Shown: piece by piece, positions 23,863 to 32,693 of the stretch
Layout of the letters: every line of letters starts with the position of its first letter
How positions within the stretch are numbered: the first letter of the stretch is position 1
DNA from: Microbacterium testaceum
GTDB lineage: Bacteria > Actinomycetota > Actinomycetes > Actinomycetales > Microbacteriaceae
Assembly: GCF_001476655.1 (NCBI RefSeq)
Contig: NZ_LDRT01000008.1
Span: forward strand, 1 to 45,179
DNA: 45,179 bases
Direction of reading: 5' to 3'
Made by a program: the position numbers and the translations under genes
The notes under the pieces: model-generated
What the model saw: the letters and a program-made list of their open reading frames with translations, nothing else
The model's database searches: none
Told to the model about the DNA's origin: nothing

Positions 23863-24761
23863 CCCTTCTGGGCCTTGAGGGCGTCTTCGAGGCTGGTCAG
23901 CTCGTCCTGCAACTGCGCGCCGGTCCACTCCGTCTTGAACTGGAGGTTGCCCTGGTTGAGCTCGGTCACCGCGGCCTCGACCTCGGGCGAGTGGTAGGCC
24001 TCGACGAGCTTCGCCCAGCGCGGGTCGTCCTTCTTGTCGTCGCGGGTGACGAAGGCGTTGATGTAGGGCGCGAGCTGCGGGTTGTTCAGGTCTTCCTTGA
24101 AGATGATGAGCTCGTCGCCGAGCCCGCCCTTCTGGGCCTGCGTGTTGTTGACGATCGCGGCCTGGGCGCTCCCGTCCCTGAGAGCGGTCACGGTCTGGTT
24201 GGTGTCGACCGGAAGCAGCTCGACCTTGCTCGTGACGATGTCGGCCGGGGTCGACAGCGCGGTGCCGCCGTCCTTCAGCGTGAGGAGACCGGCCGTCTGC
24301 AGGTTGAGCAGGCCGCGGGCGAGGTTGGTCGGGTTGTTCGGGATCGCGACCTTGGCACCCTCGGGCAGGTCCTTCACGTCTTTGTACTGCTCCGAGTACA
24401 GCGCGAGCGGGTACACGGCGGTGGCGCCGACGGGCACGAGCGAGCCGTTGTTCTCGACGTTGAACTGCGACAGGTAGATGAGGTGCTGGAAGAGGTTCAC
24501 GTCGAGCTCGCCGTCCTGCACGCCCTGGTTGAGCTGCACGCCGTCGTTGATCGTGCGCACCTCGAGGTCGATGCCTTCGCCTGCGAGCTTCTGCTTCAGC
24601 ACCGTCCAGTGCGCCTCATTGCCGTCGTCGGCACCGAGGACGATGCGCGAGGAGTCGCCTGCGGATGCCGCTCCCCCGGCGCACCCGGTGAGGGTCAGGA
24701 GAAGGGCTGCGGTGCTCGCGCCGAGGATCGTGGCCAGGCGCGTGGTGGTGCGTGAAGTCAT
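23859..24761 (-). CDS. metQ: Methionine-binding lipoprotein MetQ
   Basis: A 300-residue NlpA/MetQ-family lipoprotein with signal peptide and lipobox LTGC (near Cys27). Family blocks are visible: NDGVQLNQGVQDGELDVNLFQH, VAIPNNPTNLARGL, AAIVNNTQAQKGGL and NAFVTRDDKKDDPRW. It delivers methionine to MetNI. The ATG at 24761 has GGAG close upstream. The 170 bases upstream hold no recognisable SAM riboswitch. Confidence 0.93.
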   Translation of the reverse strand: MTSRTTTRLATILGASTAALLLTLTGCAGGAASAGDSSRIVLGADDGNEAHWTVLKQKLAGEGIDLEVRTINDGVQLNQGVQDGELDVNLFQHLIYLSQFNVENNGSLVPVGATAVYPLALYSEQYKDVKDLPEGAKVAIPNNPTNLARGLLNLQTAGLLTLKDGGTALSTPADIVTSKVELLPVDTNQTVTALRDGSAQAAIVNNTQAQKGGLGDELIIFKEDLNNPQLAPYINAFVTRDDKKDDPRWAKLVEAYHSPEVEAAVTELNQGNLQFKTEWTGAQLQDELTSLEDALKAQKG

Positions 24762-24931
24762 GACTCCACGTGAACATGCGCAGAGCGGATGCCAAAGTCG
24801 GGGCGTTACGGGCGGTCACAAGTCGTCACGCGGTGTCATGCCGGAACAACCGGCTCAGCCCCCTCGCCGGATCGCGCTCAGAAGCCGCGCGACGACCCGC
24901 CCCCTCCGAGCCGCAGATAGCCTGGGGAACG

Positions 24932-26374
24932 ATGTCACGGGACGAGAACGCGCGAAGAAGACTCACCCGGATGCCGCCCCAGGGGGCGGTCGTCGCCGTC
25001 CTGGCCCTCGCGGGATTGTGCTCGTCGTTCATGTTCACCCTCGTGGTGCCCATTCAGTCGCAGCTTCCGACGCTGCTGAACGCCTCCCGCGACGACACCG
25101 CCTGGGTCGTGACCTCCACGCTGCTCGCGGCGGCCGTCTTCACGCCGATCGCCGGCCGGCTGGGCGACATGTACGGCAAACGCCGCATGGTGCTGGTGCT
25201 CCTCGCCGTGATGATCGCCGGGTCGGTGATCGCTGCCGTTTCGGGCGGCATCATCGGCCTGATCATCGGCCGCGCGCTGCAGGGCGCGGTGGTGGGCGTG
25301 GTCCCTCTCGGCATCTCGATCATGCGCGACGTGCTGCACGAGAACCGCGTCGACAGCGCGATCGCGCTGATGAGCGCGACGCTCGGGGTGGGCGGCGCCC
25401 TGGGCCTGCCCATCAGCGCCCTCGTGGCCGAGAACACCGACTGGCACTGGCTGTTCTGGATCGCGGGCGGGCTCGGCGCCGTCGTCTTCGCGCTCGTTGT
25501 GTGGATCGTTCCCGTGAGCGTGCTGCGCACGGCGGGGCGCTTCGACTACCTCGGAGCCGTGGGGCTCGCGATCGGCCTGATCGGCGTCCTTCTGGCCGTC
25601 TCGCGCGGCAACACCTGGGGCTGGACGTCGCCGCTCACTCTCGGCCTCGCCGGAGGCGGCATCCTGATCCTCCTCGTCTGGGGCTGGTACGAGCTGCGCG
25701 TCGAGAACCCCCTCCTCGACCTTCGGGTCGCCGCGCGCCGCCCCGTCCTGCTCACCAACCTCGCCTCGGTCGCGATGGGCTTCGCCCTGTTCACCTCGAA
25801 CGTCGCCTACCCGCAGATGCTCGAGCTGCCGCTCGCGACGGGTGTGGGCCTCGGGCTGTCACTGCTGGCCGCGAGCCTCGTGGTCATGCCCTCCGGGCTC
25901 GTGATGATGGTGCTCTCCCCCATCTCGGGCAACCTCGCCCGCACGATCGGCCCCCGAGTGCTGCTCGTCGCCGGGTCGATCTCGCTGATCCTCGCGTACG
26001 GCTTCAGCCTCTTCTTCTCCACCGAGGTGTGGCACTTCGTCGTCGCCAACATCCTCATCGGCTTCGGTATCGGCTTCGGCTACGCCGCCATGCCGATGCT
26101 CATCATGCGCGCCGTCCCACCCAGCGAGACCGGCGCGTCGAACGGGCTCAACGCCCTCGCCCGGTCCCTCGGCACGAGCACGGCGGCCGCAATCGTCGGT
26201 GTCGTCCTCGCGACGCTCTCGACCGGCGACGGCGACACGCGCATCCCCACGGCCGAGGCGTTCCACGTGTCGTTCCTGCTGGGAATCGGTGCCGCGGCCG
26301 TCGCGCTCGTGCTGGCGCTTCTCATCCCGACGCGCGAGAACCCGAGCGGGAGGCGCGCTTCGCTGCCCGAATGA
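24932..26374 (+). CDS. MFS exporter, DHA2 (14-helix) type
   Basis: A 480-residue major facilitator with about 14 hydrophobic segments. Segment 2-3 loop reads GRLGDMYGKRRMV (motif A), and helix 5 has LGVGGALGLPISALVAE, an antiporter motif C-like stretch. Members of the DHA2 group expel drugs or metabolites by proton antiport. The start is ATG 24932 behind a weak GGGGA site. An in-frame ATG at 24770 lies near the divergent metQ start and would add 54 residues without membrane character. The gene converges on the SDR gene with 3 bases between stops. Substrate unknown. Confidence 0.88.
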   Translation: MSRDENARRRLTRMPPQGAVVAVLALAGLCSSFMFTLVVPIQSQLPTLLNASRDDTAWVVTSTLLAAAVFTPIAGRLGDMYGKRRMVLVLLAVMIAGSVIAAVSGGIIGLIIGRALQGAVVGVVPLGISIMRDVLHENRVDSAIALMSATLGVGGALGLPISALVAENTDWHWLFWIAGGLGAVVFALVVWIVPVSVLRTAGRFDYLGAVGLAIGLIGVLLAVSRGNTWGWTSPLTLGLAGGGILILLVWGWYELRVENPLLDLRVAARRPVLLTNLASVAMGFALFTSNVAYPQMLELPLATGVGLGLSLLAASLVVMPSGLVMMVLSPISGNLARTIGPRVLLVAGSISLILAYGFSLFFSTEVWHFVVANILIGFGIGFGYAAMPMLIMRAVPPSETGASNGLNALARSLGTSTAAAIVGVVLATLSTGDGDTRIPTAEAFHVSFLLGIGAAAVALVLALLIPTRENPSGRRASLPE

Positions 26375-26377
26375 CCC

Positions 26378-27148
26378 CTACGCCCCGCGCTCCTCGTTGA
26401 TGGAGTTCGCCCCGTCGACGACGAGCAGCTGACCCGTGATGTACGACGCTCCCCGGCTCGCGAGGAAGGCCACCGCAGCCGCGACTTCGAGAGGGGTCCC
26501 CGATCGCCCGACGGGCGTCGCGCGCCCCATCGCGATCTCGTGCTCGCTCGACGACGGCGTCGCGATCCACCCGGGCGCCACCGCGTTGACGGTGATCCCG
26601 GATGCCGCGACGTCGACCGCCGCGCCCCGGGTGAGCCCGAGCATGCCGGCCTTCGCCGCGTGGTACGCCACGTCACCGGTGTACGCCATGACGGGCCCGG
26701 AGAGGGATGCCATGTTCACGACGCGCCCGTATCCGGCCGCGCGCATCGCGGGGACGACGGCGCGCGTCATGCGCAGGGCGGTGGTGAGGTTCCGGTCCAG
26801 CGAGGTCAGCCACTGGTCGATCGTGATGTCGTCGATCGCGGCGGGCGAGTCCGCCTGAGAGACCGAGGTCATGCCGGCGTTGTTGACGAGGACCGTCGGC
26901 TCGCCGAACGCTTCTCGCGCCGTTCGGAGTACGGCATCCACCCCGTCCTGCACCGTCAGGTCGGCGGCCACGCCCCGAGCGTCGATGCCCGCCGCGCGGA
27001 GGTCGGCGACCCTCTCCTGGATGCGCTCGGTGGTCGAGGTGACGACCACGCGCATGCCCGCCTGACCGAGCAGGAGCGCGGTCGCGGCGCCGATGCCGTC
27101 GGCGCTTCCGGTGCCCGTGACGATGGCGATGTCGGGGGAGTCGGACAT
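26378..27148 (-). CDS. Short-chain dehydrogenase/reductase (SDR), FabG-like
   Basis: A 256-residue classical SDR. The cofactor motif is TGTGSADGIGAA, followed by VNNAG. The catalytic set is Asn (NLTTALRMT region), Ser (NMASLSG), and Y-H-A-A-K. VNAVAPGWIAT and ITGQLLVVDGAN complete the fold. It oxidises or reduces an unknown alcohol/ketone using NAD(P)H. The cofactor loop has an inserted 'TGSAD', seen in some FabG-like enzymes. A 19-bp inverted repeat (27190-27208) sits 42 bases upstream of the ATG and suggests repressor control, but no TetR-type gene lies nearby. Confidence 0.9.
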   Translation of the reverse strand: MSDSPDIAIVTGTGSADGIGAATALLLGQAGMRVVVTSTTERIQERVADLRAAGIDARGVAADLTVQDGVDAVLRTAREAFGEPTVLVNNAGMTSVSQADSPAAIDDITIDQWLTSLDRNLTTALRMTRAVVPAMRAAGYGRVVNMASLSGPVMAYTGDVAYHAAKAGMLGLTRGAAVDVAASGITVNAVAPGWIATPSSSEHEIAMGRATPVGRSGTPLEVAAAVAFLASRGASYITGQLLVVDGANSINEERGA

Positions 27149-27189
27149 GGGGGCTCTCTTTCCCGGACGGGCGATGGAGGGGCGATGCC

Positions 27190-27208
27190 TAGTGAATGCG
27201 CTTCACTA
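27190..27208. promoter_or_regulatory. TetR-like operator upstream of the SDR gene
   Basis: TAGTGAA-TGCGC-TTCACTA is an inverted repeat with perfect 7-bp arms and a 5-base spacer. It lies 42 bases before the SDR start codon, in a locally A/T-richer patch. The form fits a TetR- or GntR-type dimer. No cognate regulator is adjacent, so its factor would act from elsewhere. Confidence 0.6.
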
Positions 27209-27339
27209 TATCGGCGTCGCCCGCCACCACGCCGCGTTCATGGCGCACGTCGCCCTCGGAGCGATGACGCGACAAGACGAATGCGGCGCCGTCGAAGTAT
27301 CGGCGAACGCTGTCGCCTCCGGGCTGCCAGGATCACGAT

Positions 27340-27897
27340 ATGGAAGCCGGTCGCCCCGCAGAAACCCCCGTAGGAGCCTGGACTCCGCCGCCCTGGGGCG
27401 AGAGCACCCGCGCTCTGGCGTTGCTCAACGTCTTCGGCGGAGGCGCGGTCGTCGGCGTCGGGGCGGCAGCGTCACTCTGGGGGATGTGGACGGAGTACGA
27501 CGGGGTGCTCACGCTCATCGGGATGGTCATCCTGCCGATCATCGTGGCCATCCCGTCGGCTCTGATCGGCCTGGTGATCGGGTTGCCGGTCCGGCTCGTC
27601 CCGCCGATTCGGCGGTGGTGGCTGTCGCACGGCGAGTACACGCTGATCGGCGCCGTGGGAGGTTTCATCGTCCTGATCGTCGGTGTGGTTCTCGCCCGGG
27701 CGGGAGCAGAAGCAGGTTCGCCGGGCGTGGACGGCTGGCAGTTCCTCGTCTCAGGATGGGCCGTGTTCTGCCTCAGCACGATGCACTTCGTGTGGCCCCG
27801 ACGTTGGCTGCGGCCAGCCGGTGCTCGCGAGAGTCTCCCGTCCCTCAGTCCAGCAGCAGCGCCGGCTCCTCCAGAACGGATGCCACGTCCGCGATGA
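27340..27897 (+). CDS. Small four-helix membrane protein, unknown function
   Basis: I do not recognise this 185-residue protein. It has about four membrane helices (near residues 28-48, 57-83, 100-120, 132-150), a WTPPPWGE N-terminal segment and a Pro/Ala/Arg-rich tail. An AGGATC ribosome-binding site precedes ATG 27340. The last 53 bases overlap the convergent E2 gene (27845 onward). The tail is the least protein-like part, so a frameshift or natural tail extension into the neighbour is possible. It resembles the many small membrane proteins with a 'YqeB-like' layout in Actinobacteria only in general form. Confidence 0.65.
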   Translation: MEAGRPAETPVGAWTPPPWGESTRALALLNVFGGGAVVGVGAAASLWGMWTEYDGVLTLIGMVILPIIVAIPSALIGLVIGLPVRLVPPIRRWWLSHGEYTLIGAVGGFIVLIVGVVLARAGAEAGSPGVDGWQFLVSGWAVFCLSTMHFVWPRRWLRPAGARESLPSLSPAAAPAPPERMPRPR

Positions 27898-29179
27898 ACC
27901 GCGAGATCCCGTCTCCGTCGACCACGCGGTGATCGAACGAACCCGACACAGTGGTCACCCAGCGCGGGCGCACCTCGCCGTCGACGACCCAGGGCTTCTG
28001 CCGGATCGCGCCGAGGGCGATGATGCCGGCCTCGCCGGGGTTGATGATCGGGGTGCCGGCATCCACGCCGAACACGCCGATGTTCGTGATCGTGAACGTG
28101 CCGCCGGTCTGGTCGGCGGGGCTGGTCTTGCCCTCGCGCGCGGTGAGGGTGAGGTGCTCAAGCGCCTTGGCGAGCTCGCGCGTGTTCATCGCCTGCGCGT
28201 CCTTGATGTTCGGCACGAGCAGGCCGCGGGGGGTCGCGGCGGCGATGCCGAGGTTGACGTAGTGACGCACCGAGATCTGCGCGCCGTCCTCGGTGTCGAC
28301 CCAGGCGGCGTTGATCATCGGCGTGCGGCGCAGCGCCCAGATCACGGCACGCGCCATGATCAGCAGCGGCGAGATCTTCACGTCGGCGAAGTCGGGTGAG
28401 GCCTTCAGGCGCTTGACGAGCTCCATCGTGCGCGACGCGTCGACATCGACCCACACCGACACGTGCGGGGCCGAGTACGCACTCGAGGTCATCGCGTTGG
28501 CGGTGGCCTTGCGGACGCCGCGGACAGGGATCGACTCCTCGCGGGCATCGGCGGCCGGGGCGGGGGCGGATGCCACGGGCGCGGGCGCCGCGGGAGCGGC
28601 GACCGGGATCGTCTCCTCGCGCACGGTGCCCCACTCGGGCGTCTCGATGTTGCGGAAGACGCTCGCCTGCTCGGCGTGCTTCACGACGTCGTCGCGGGTG
28701 ACCTCGCCCGCGGGGCCGCTGGGCGTCACGGCCGACAGATCGACCCCGAGGTCGCGCGCGAGCTTGCGGATCGGGGGCTTGGCGACGACACCGACCGATG
28801 CCTTCACCGGGCGCTCGGCGGGCTTGCGCCGCCGCGACGACACGGCGCCACCGGTGCCGTAGCCGACGAGCACGGCCCCGCCGGGGTCGCTGGGCTCCGG
28901 AACGGTGACGGGCTCGGCCGGCGCCGGGGCGGCGGCATCCGCTGCTCCGATCGTGATGATCGGCGCTCCGACCTCGACCGTGGAGCCCTCGGATGCCAGC
29001 AGCTCGCCGACCGTGCCGGAGTACGGCGACGGCAGCTCGACGAGCGACTTGGCGGTCTCGATCTCGACGATCACGTCGTTGACGGCGACGGTGTCACCCG
29101 GGGCGACGCGCCACTGCACGATCTCGGCCTCGGTGAGGCCTTCTCCGACGTCGGGGAGGACGAAGGTCTGCTCGGTCAC
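27845..29179 (-). CDS. bkdC: E2 acyltransferase of a branched-chain/pyruvate dehydrogenase
   Basis: A 444-residue dihydrolipoamide acyltransferase with domains in order: lipoyl domain (residues 3-78, lipoyl Lys44 in ETAKS), Pro/Ala linker, peripheral subunit-binding domain (about 130-168, [16 protein letters not shown]), a second Ala/Pro linker, and catalytic domain (about 210-444) ending in FDHRVVDGD with catalytic His417 and Asp421. It accepts the acyl group from E1 and passes it to CoA. The GTG at 29179 follows AAAGGA by 7 bases. It lies 114 bases after the E1beta gene, across a 12-bp hairpin. E3 (lipoamide dehydrogenase) is not encoded here. Symbol given by complex type, with pyruvate specificity not excluded. 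Confidence 0.93.
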   Translation of the reverse strand: MTEQTFVLPDVGEGLTEAEIVQWRVAPGDTVAVNDVIVEIETAKSLVELPSPYSGTVGELLASEGSTVEVGAPIITIGAADAAAPAPAEPVTVPEPSDPGGAVLVGYGTGGAVSSRRRKPAERPVKASVGVVAKPPIRKLARDLGVDLSAVTPSGPAGEVTRDDVVKHAEQASVFRNIETPEWGTVREETIPVAAPAAPAPVASAPAPAADAREESIPVRGVRKATANAMTSSAYSAPHVSVWVDVDASRTMELVKRLKASPDFADVKISPLLIMARAVIWALRRTPMINAAWVDTEDGAQISVRHYVNLGIAAATPRGLLVPNIKDAQAMNTRELAKALEHLTLTAREGKTSPADQTGGTFTITNIGVFGVDAGTPIINPGEAGIIALGAIRQKPWVVDGEVRPRWVTTVSGSFDHRVVDGDGISRFIADVASVLEEPALLLD

Positions 29180-29210
29180 GGTGGTGTCCTTTGCTCGCGA
29201 GACGTCATTC

Positions 29211-29251
29211 CGCTGACGAAACGGTGACGGGCTGTCGCGGTTTCGTCAGCG
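29211..29251. repeat. 12-bp inverted repeat between E1beta and E2
   Basis: CGCTGACGAAAC (29211-29222) is perfectly complementary to 29240-29251, with a 17-base loop. It lies within the 114-base gap between the E1beta stop (29294) and the E2 start (29179), on the minus-strand transcript. It could be a processing or stability hairpin that sets E2 level apart from E1, or an operator. There is no T-run after it. Confidence 0.7.
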
Positions 29252-29293
29252 AGATGCAGTCTCGCGGTTCATGGCGGGGAGAGGAAGAGCGGG

Positions 29294-30271
29294 TCAGTAC
29301 GCGAGAGACCGGTCGACGGCCTCGAGGATGCGGTCGGCGTCGGGCAGGTACGTGCCCTCGAGCTTCGCGGGCGGGAAGGGCACATCGAACCCCGACACGC
29401 GCAGCACCGGCGCCTCGAGCGCGAAGAACGCCTTCTCCATGACGGTCGCGGCGATCTCGGAGCCGAGCGAGGTGAAGCCCGGCGCCTCCTGCGCGTAGAC
29501 CATGCGGCCGGTGCGGCGCACCGAGTCGAGCAGCGGACCGTAGTCGACCGGCGACAGCGAGCGCAGGTCGATGACCTCACAGCTCGTCCCCTCGCTCTCG
29601 GCCAGCGCCGCCGCCTGCAGCAGGGTCGTGACCATCGCGCCGTGGCCGACGAGGGTCACGTCGGTGCCGCGGCGGACGATGCGGCTCGCGTGCAGCGGAA
29701 GGGCGGGAGCTTCGAGGTCGACCTCGCCCTTCTGCCAGTACTTGGCCTTGGGCTCGAGGAAGACGACCGGGTCGGGCGAATCGATCGCCTGCTGGATCAT
29801 CCAGTAGGCGTCGTTCGCGTTCGAGGGGCTGACCACGCGCAGACCCGCGGTGTGCGTGAAGTACGCCTCGGGGCTCTCCTGGTGGTGCTCGACCGCGCCG
29901 ATGTGTCCGCCGTAGGGGATGCGGATGACGACGGGCATGCGCACCGCACCCTCGTGGCGGTTCGTGATCTTCGCCAGCTGCGAGGTGATCTGGTCGAAGG
30001 CGGGGAAGACGAAGCCGTCGAACTGGATCTCGAGCACGGGGCGGAAGCCGCCCATCGCGAGACCGATCGCGGTGCCGACGATCCCCGACTCGGCCAGGGG
30101 CGAGTCGATGACGCGCCGGGGACCGAAGTCCTTCTGCAGGCCCTCGGTCACGCGGAACACGCCGCCGAGCGGGCCGATGTCCTCGCCCATGAGCAGGACG
30201 CGGTCGTTCGTCTCGAGCGCGCGGCGCAGGCCCGCGTTCAGCGCGCGACTGATCGGGAGGTTCTCGGTCAC
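29294..30271 (-). CDS. bkdB: E1 beta subunit of a 2-oxoacid dehydrogenase
   Basis: A 325-residue transketolase-like E1beta subunit with LLMGEDIGPLGGVFRVTEGL, DSPLAESGIVGTAIGLAMGG, RMPVVIRIPYGGHIGAVEHHQESPE broken over the active-site loop, and LRSLSPVDY in the C-terminal domain. It forms the heterotetrameric E1 with the alpha subunit; together they decarboxylate a branched-chain 2-oxoacid or pyruvate on thiamine diphosphate and load the E2 lipoyl arm. The GTG start overlaps the E1alpha stop (GTGA). Microbacteria make iso/anteiso fatty acids, which fits a branched-chain enzyme. Confidence 0.93.
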   Translation of the reverse strand: MTENLPISRALNAGLRRALETNDRVLLMGEDIGPLGGVFRVTEGLQKDFGPRRVIDSPLAESGIVGTAIGLAMGGFRPVLEIQFDGFVFPAFDQITSQLAKITNRHEGAVRMPVVIRIPYGGHIGAVEHHQESPEAYFTHTAGLRVVSPSNANDAYWMIQQAIDSPDPVVFLEPKAKYWQKGEVDLEAPALPLHASRIVRRGTDVTLVGHGAMVTTLLQAAALAESEGTSCEVIDLRSLSPVDYGPLLDSVRRTGRMVYAQEAPGFTSLGSEIAATVMEKAFFALEAPVLRVSGFDVPFPPAKLEGTYLPDADRILEAVDRSLAY

Positions 30272-31398
30272 TGCGCGCCCCCTTCCATCGACGCTTCGTA
30301 GTCGTCGAGCCAGCGCTGCTCCTCGGCGATCAGCGCGTGGGCCTCGGAGTAGACGCTCTCGAACATGTGCGCCCGCGGAATCGAGCCGAGCTCGTTGGTG
30401 CGCACGCGCACGTCGTCGGCGAGCGCGCGGCCCTCGGCATCCGCGTCATCGAAGAACTGCTGCGAGGCGCCGCGTCCCTCGAGGTACGCGCGCATGCGGG
30501 CGATCGGGTCGCGACCGGCCCACGCCTTCTCTTCGTCGGACGTGCGGTACTTCGTGGGGTCGTCGCTGGTGGTGTGCGCGCCCATGCGGTAGGTCATCGC
30601 CTCGATCGCGCGGGGGCCGAAGCCTGCGCGCGCCTCGTCGAGGGCGGTCTTCGACACGGCGTAGCTGGCGAGCACGTCGTTGCCGTCGACCTGGAGGCTC
30701 GGGATGCCGTACCCCTCGCCGCGCTTGTACAGCGGCGAGCGCGACTGCGTCGCGACGGGCACCGAGATCGCCCACTGGTTGTTCTGCAGGAAGAAGACCT
30801 CGGGGGTCTGGAAGCTCGCGGCGAAGACCATCGCCTCGTGCACGTCGCCCTGGCTCGAGGCGCCGTCGCCGTAGTAGACGATGACGGCCTCGTCGCGCTC
30901 GGGGTCGCCCGTGCCGCTCTTGCCGTCGAAGACGAGCCCCATCGCGAGGCCCGTGGCGTGCAGCGTCTGGGCGCCGAGCACGAGCGTGTAGATGTGCGTG
31001 TTGCCGTTCTTCGGGTCGGTCGGGTCCCACCCGCCGTGGGTGAGTCCGCGCATGAGCCGGATGATGTCGAGCGGGTCGACGCCACGGATACGGGTCACGA
31101 CGTGCTCGCGATACGAGGGGAAGATGTGGTCCTGCGCGCGGGCGGCGCGGGCCGAGCCGACCTGCGCGGCCTCCTGCCCGAAAGACGGCGGCCACAGGGC
31201 GAGCTGTCCCTGACGCTGCAGGTTGGTGGCCTGCACGTCGAACGCGCGGATCGAGACCATGTCGCGGTAGAACGTCTCGAGTTCGGCGTCGGTGAGGGCG
31301 TCGATGAGCGGCAGGTAGCGCTCGGCGGCGGGCGTGGGGGCCAGCGTGCCGTCGGCTGCCAGAACGCGCACGAGAGCGGGATCGTCGAGCGGGGTCAT
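30268..31398 (-). CDS. bkdA: E1 alpha subunit of a 2-oxoacid dehydrogenase
   Basis: A 376-residue thiamine diphosphate-binding E1alpha. The TPP fold is seen as YYGDGASSQGDVHEAMVFA followed by QNNQWAISVP (GDG...NN motif). FPSYREHV and the phosphorylation-loop-like YRMGAHTTSDDPTKYR are typical of this family. An N-terminal extension of about 40 residues precedes the core. It is the first gene of bkdA-bkdB-bkdC on the minus strand. The start is ATG 31398 with a GGGA site. Upstream lie two hairpins that end the hisC transcript, so the operon needs its own promoter in 31399-31449; I could not fix its hexamers. Confidence 0.93.
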   Translation of the reverse strand: MTPLDDPALVRVLAADGTLAPTPAAERYLPLIDALTDAELETFYRDMVSIRAFDVQATNLQRQGQLALWPPSFGQEAAQVGSARAARAQDHIFPSYREHVVTRIRGVDPLDIIRLMRGLTHGGWDPTDPKNGNTHIYTLVLGAQTLHATGLAMGLVFDGKSGTGDPERDEAVIVYYGDGASSQGDVHEAMVFAASFQTPEVFFLQNNQWAISVPVATQSRSPLYKRGEGYGIPSLQVDGNDVLASYAVSKTALDEARAGFGPRAIEAMTYRMGAHTTSDDPTKYRTSDEEKAWAGRDPIARMRAYLEGRGASQQFFDDADAEGRALADDVRVRTNELGSIPRAHMFESVYSEAHALIAEEQRWLDDYEASMEGGAQ

Positions 31399-31449
31399 GT
31401 TCCCACGCTAATGCTCGTCCTATGCCCGCGACCGCATGAGGTGTACAAC

Positions 31450-31470
31450 GGATGCCGCGATTCGGCATCC
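31450..31470. repeat. Heptamer-pair hairpin upstream of E1alpha
   Basis: GGATGCCG (31450-31457) and CGGCATCC (31463-31470) form an 8-bp stem with a 5-base loop. This is the third intergenic spot in the window where GGATGCC and its complement are paired head to head. It may back up the hisC terminator. Confidence 0.65.
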
Positions 31471-31487
31471 ATCATCGACAAAGCGGG

Positions 31488-31520
31488 CCGCGGTGGCTGA
31501 GCCCGTCGAAGCCACCGCGG
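31488..31520 (-). terminator. Terminator-like repeat just after hisC
   Basis: CCGCGGTGGCT (31488-31498) pairs perfectly with 31510-31520 around the loop GAGCCCGTCGA, starting 1 base beyond the hisC stop. The loop-side sequence GAGCCCGTCGAAG recurs in degenerate form near 33126-33189, so this belongs to a small dispersed repeat family that doubles as a terminator. Confidence 0.75.
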
Positions 31521-31521
31521 G

Positions 31522-32592
31522 TCAGCGGTGCGCCGCGGCGACCTCGACGATGCGGTCGAGCGACTCTTCCTCACCGATCGAGATGCGCACGCCGTCGCCG
31601 GCGAACGGACGCACGACGAGACCGGCGTCTTCGAAGGCCGCGGCGATATCGAGCGTGCGCTCCCCCGCGGGCAGCCACACGAAGTTCCCCTGGGCGTCGG
31701 GGACCGACCAGCCCGCCTCACGCAGACGTGCGACGAGACGGTCGCGTCGCTCGGCGATCACGCCCACGCGCTCCAGCAGCTCCGATTCGACGGCGAGGCT
31801 CGCGAGCGCCGCCTCCTCGGCGGCCGCCGTGACCGACAGCGGGATCGCGGTGCTGCGCGCGGCATCCAGAACCCGCGTGTGCCCGATGGCGTAGCCGACG
31901 CGCAGCCCGGCCAGGCCGTACGCCTTGCTGAAGGTGCGGAGGACGACGATGTTCGGACGGGCGATGATCGCGCGCACGCGGTCTCCCTCGACCGAGGTGG
32001 GGTCGGTGACGAACTCGGCGTAGGCCTCGTCGAGCACGATCAGCACATCGGCGGGCACGGCGTCGACGAACGCGGCGAAGTCGTCGTGCGTGACCGTGGG
32101 GCCGGTGGGGTTGTTCGGGCTGCACACGATCACCAGGCGCGTGCGCTCGGTGATCGCCGCGGCCATCGCGGGAAGATCGTGCCGGGACTCCGCCGTGAGC
32201 GGCACCTGCACACTCGTGGCCCCCGCGACGGCGACGAGCGAGGGGTAGGCCTCGAACGAGCGCCAGGCGTAGACGACCTCGTCGCCCGGCCCCGACGTGG
32301 CGAGGAGCAGCTGAGCGAGCAGCGAGACGCTGCCGGCACCGACGTGCACGTCGTCGGGAGAGACGCCGTGCCGTGCGGCGAGACGCTCGCGGAGGCGGGC
32401 GGCCGTGGCATCCGGATACCTATTGATGCCGGATGCCGCCTGGATCGCCTCGAGCACGCCCGGGAGCGGGTCGAAGGGGTTCTCGTTGCTCGACAGCTTG
32501 AACGCGTCGGCGCTGGCCTGCCGCCCCTGGCGGTACGCCGGCAGCGCGGCGATCTCGGGGCGGATACGGGGGAGGACCGGCTCTTCACTCAC
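31522..32592 (-). CDS. hisC: Histidinol-phosphate-type aminotransferase
   Basis: A 356-residue fold-type I PLP enzyme of the HisC/Pat branch. [14 protein letters not shown] and INRYPD near the N-terminus bind the substrate phosphate side, NNPTG is at 160-164, the PLP Asp/Tyr pair is in LDEAYAEF, the Schiff-base Lys is K223 in [10 protein letters not shown], and the C-terminal phosphate Arg is in FVWLPAG...RISIG. It converts histidinol phosphate or aromatic amino acids to the oxo compounds. It stands alone, outside a his operon, upstream of a branched-chain dehydrogenase operon on the same strand, so an aromatic or other substrate is possible. The GTG at 32592 has a poor ribosome-binding site. 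A 9-bp inverted repeat of heptamers lies inside the gene at 32407-32437. Confidence 0.88.
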   Translation of the reverse strand: MSEEPVLPRIRPEIAALPAYRQGRQASADAFKLSSNENPFDPLPGVLEAIQAASGINRYPDATAARLRERLAARHGVSPDDVHVGAGSVSLLAQLLLATSGPGDEVVYAWRSFEAYPSLVAVAGATSVQVPLTAESRHDLPAMAAAITERTRLVIVCSPNNPTGPTVTHDDFAAFVDAVPADVLIVLDEAYAEFVTDPTSVEGDRVRAIIARPNIVVLRTFSKAYGLAGLRVGYAIGHTRVLDAARSTAIPLSVTAAAEEAALASLAVESELLERVGVIAERRDRLVARLREAGWSVPDAQGNFVWLPAGERTLDIAAAFEDAGLVVRPFAGDGVRISIGEEESLDRIVEVAAAHR

Positions 32593-32693
32593 CCCGCGAG
32601 CCTAACCGCGGGGCAGGTGGAAGCGTCAGTGCCTTCGCCGGGATCTGTCGCAAGCCCCTGCGCGGCGAAGGGGGCCCGTGCCAGGGTGGGAGC

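Noticed and set aside
24762..24931. SAM riboswitch upstream of metQ
   Set aside because: No recognisable SAM-I or SAM-II/IV core or terminator/antiterminator arrangement is visible in the 170 bases.
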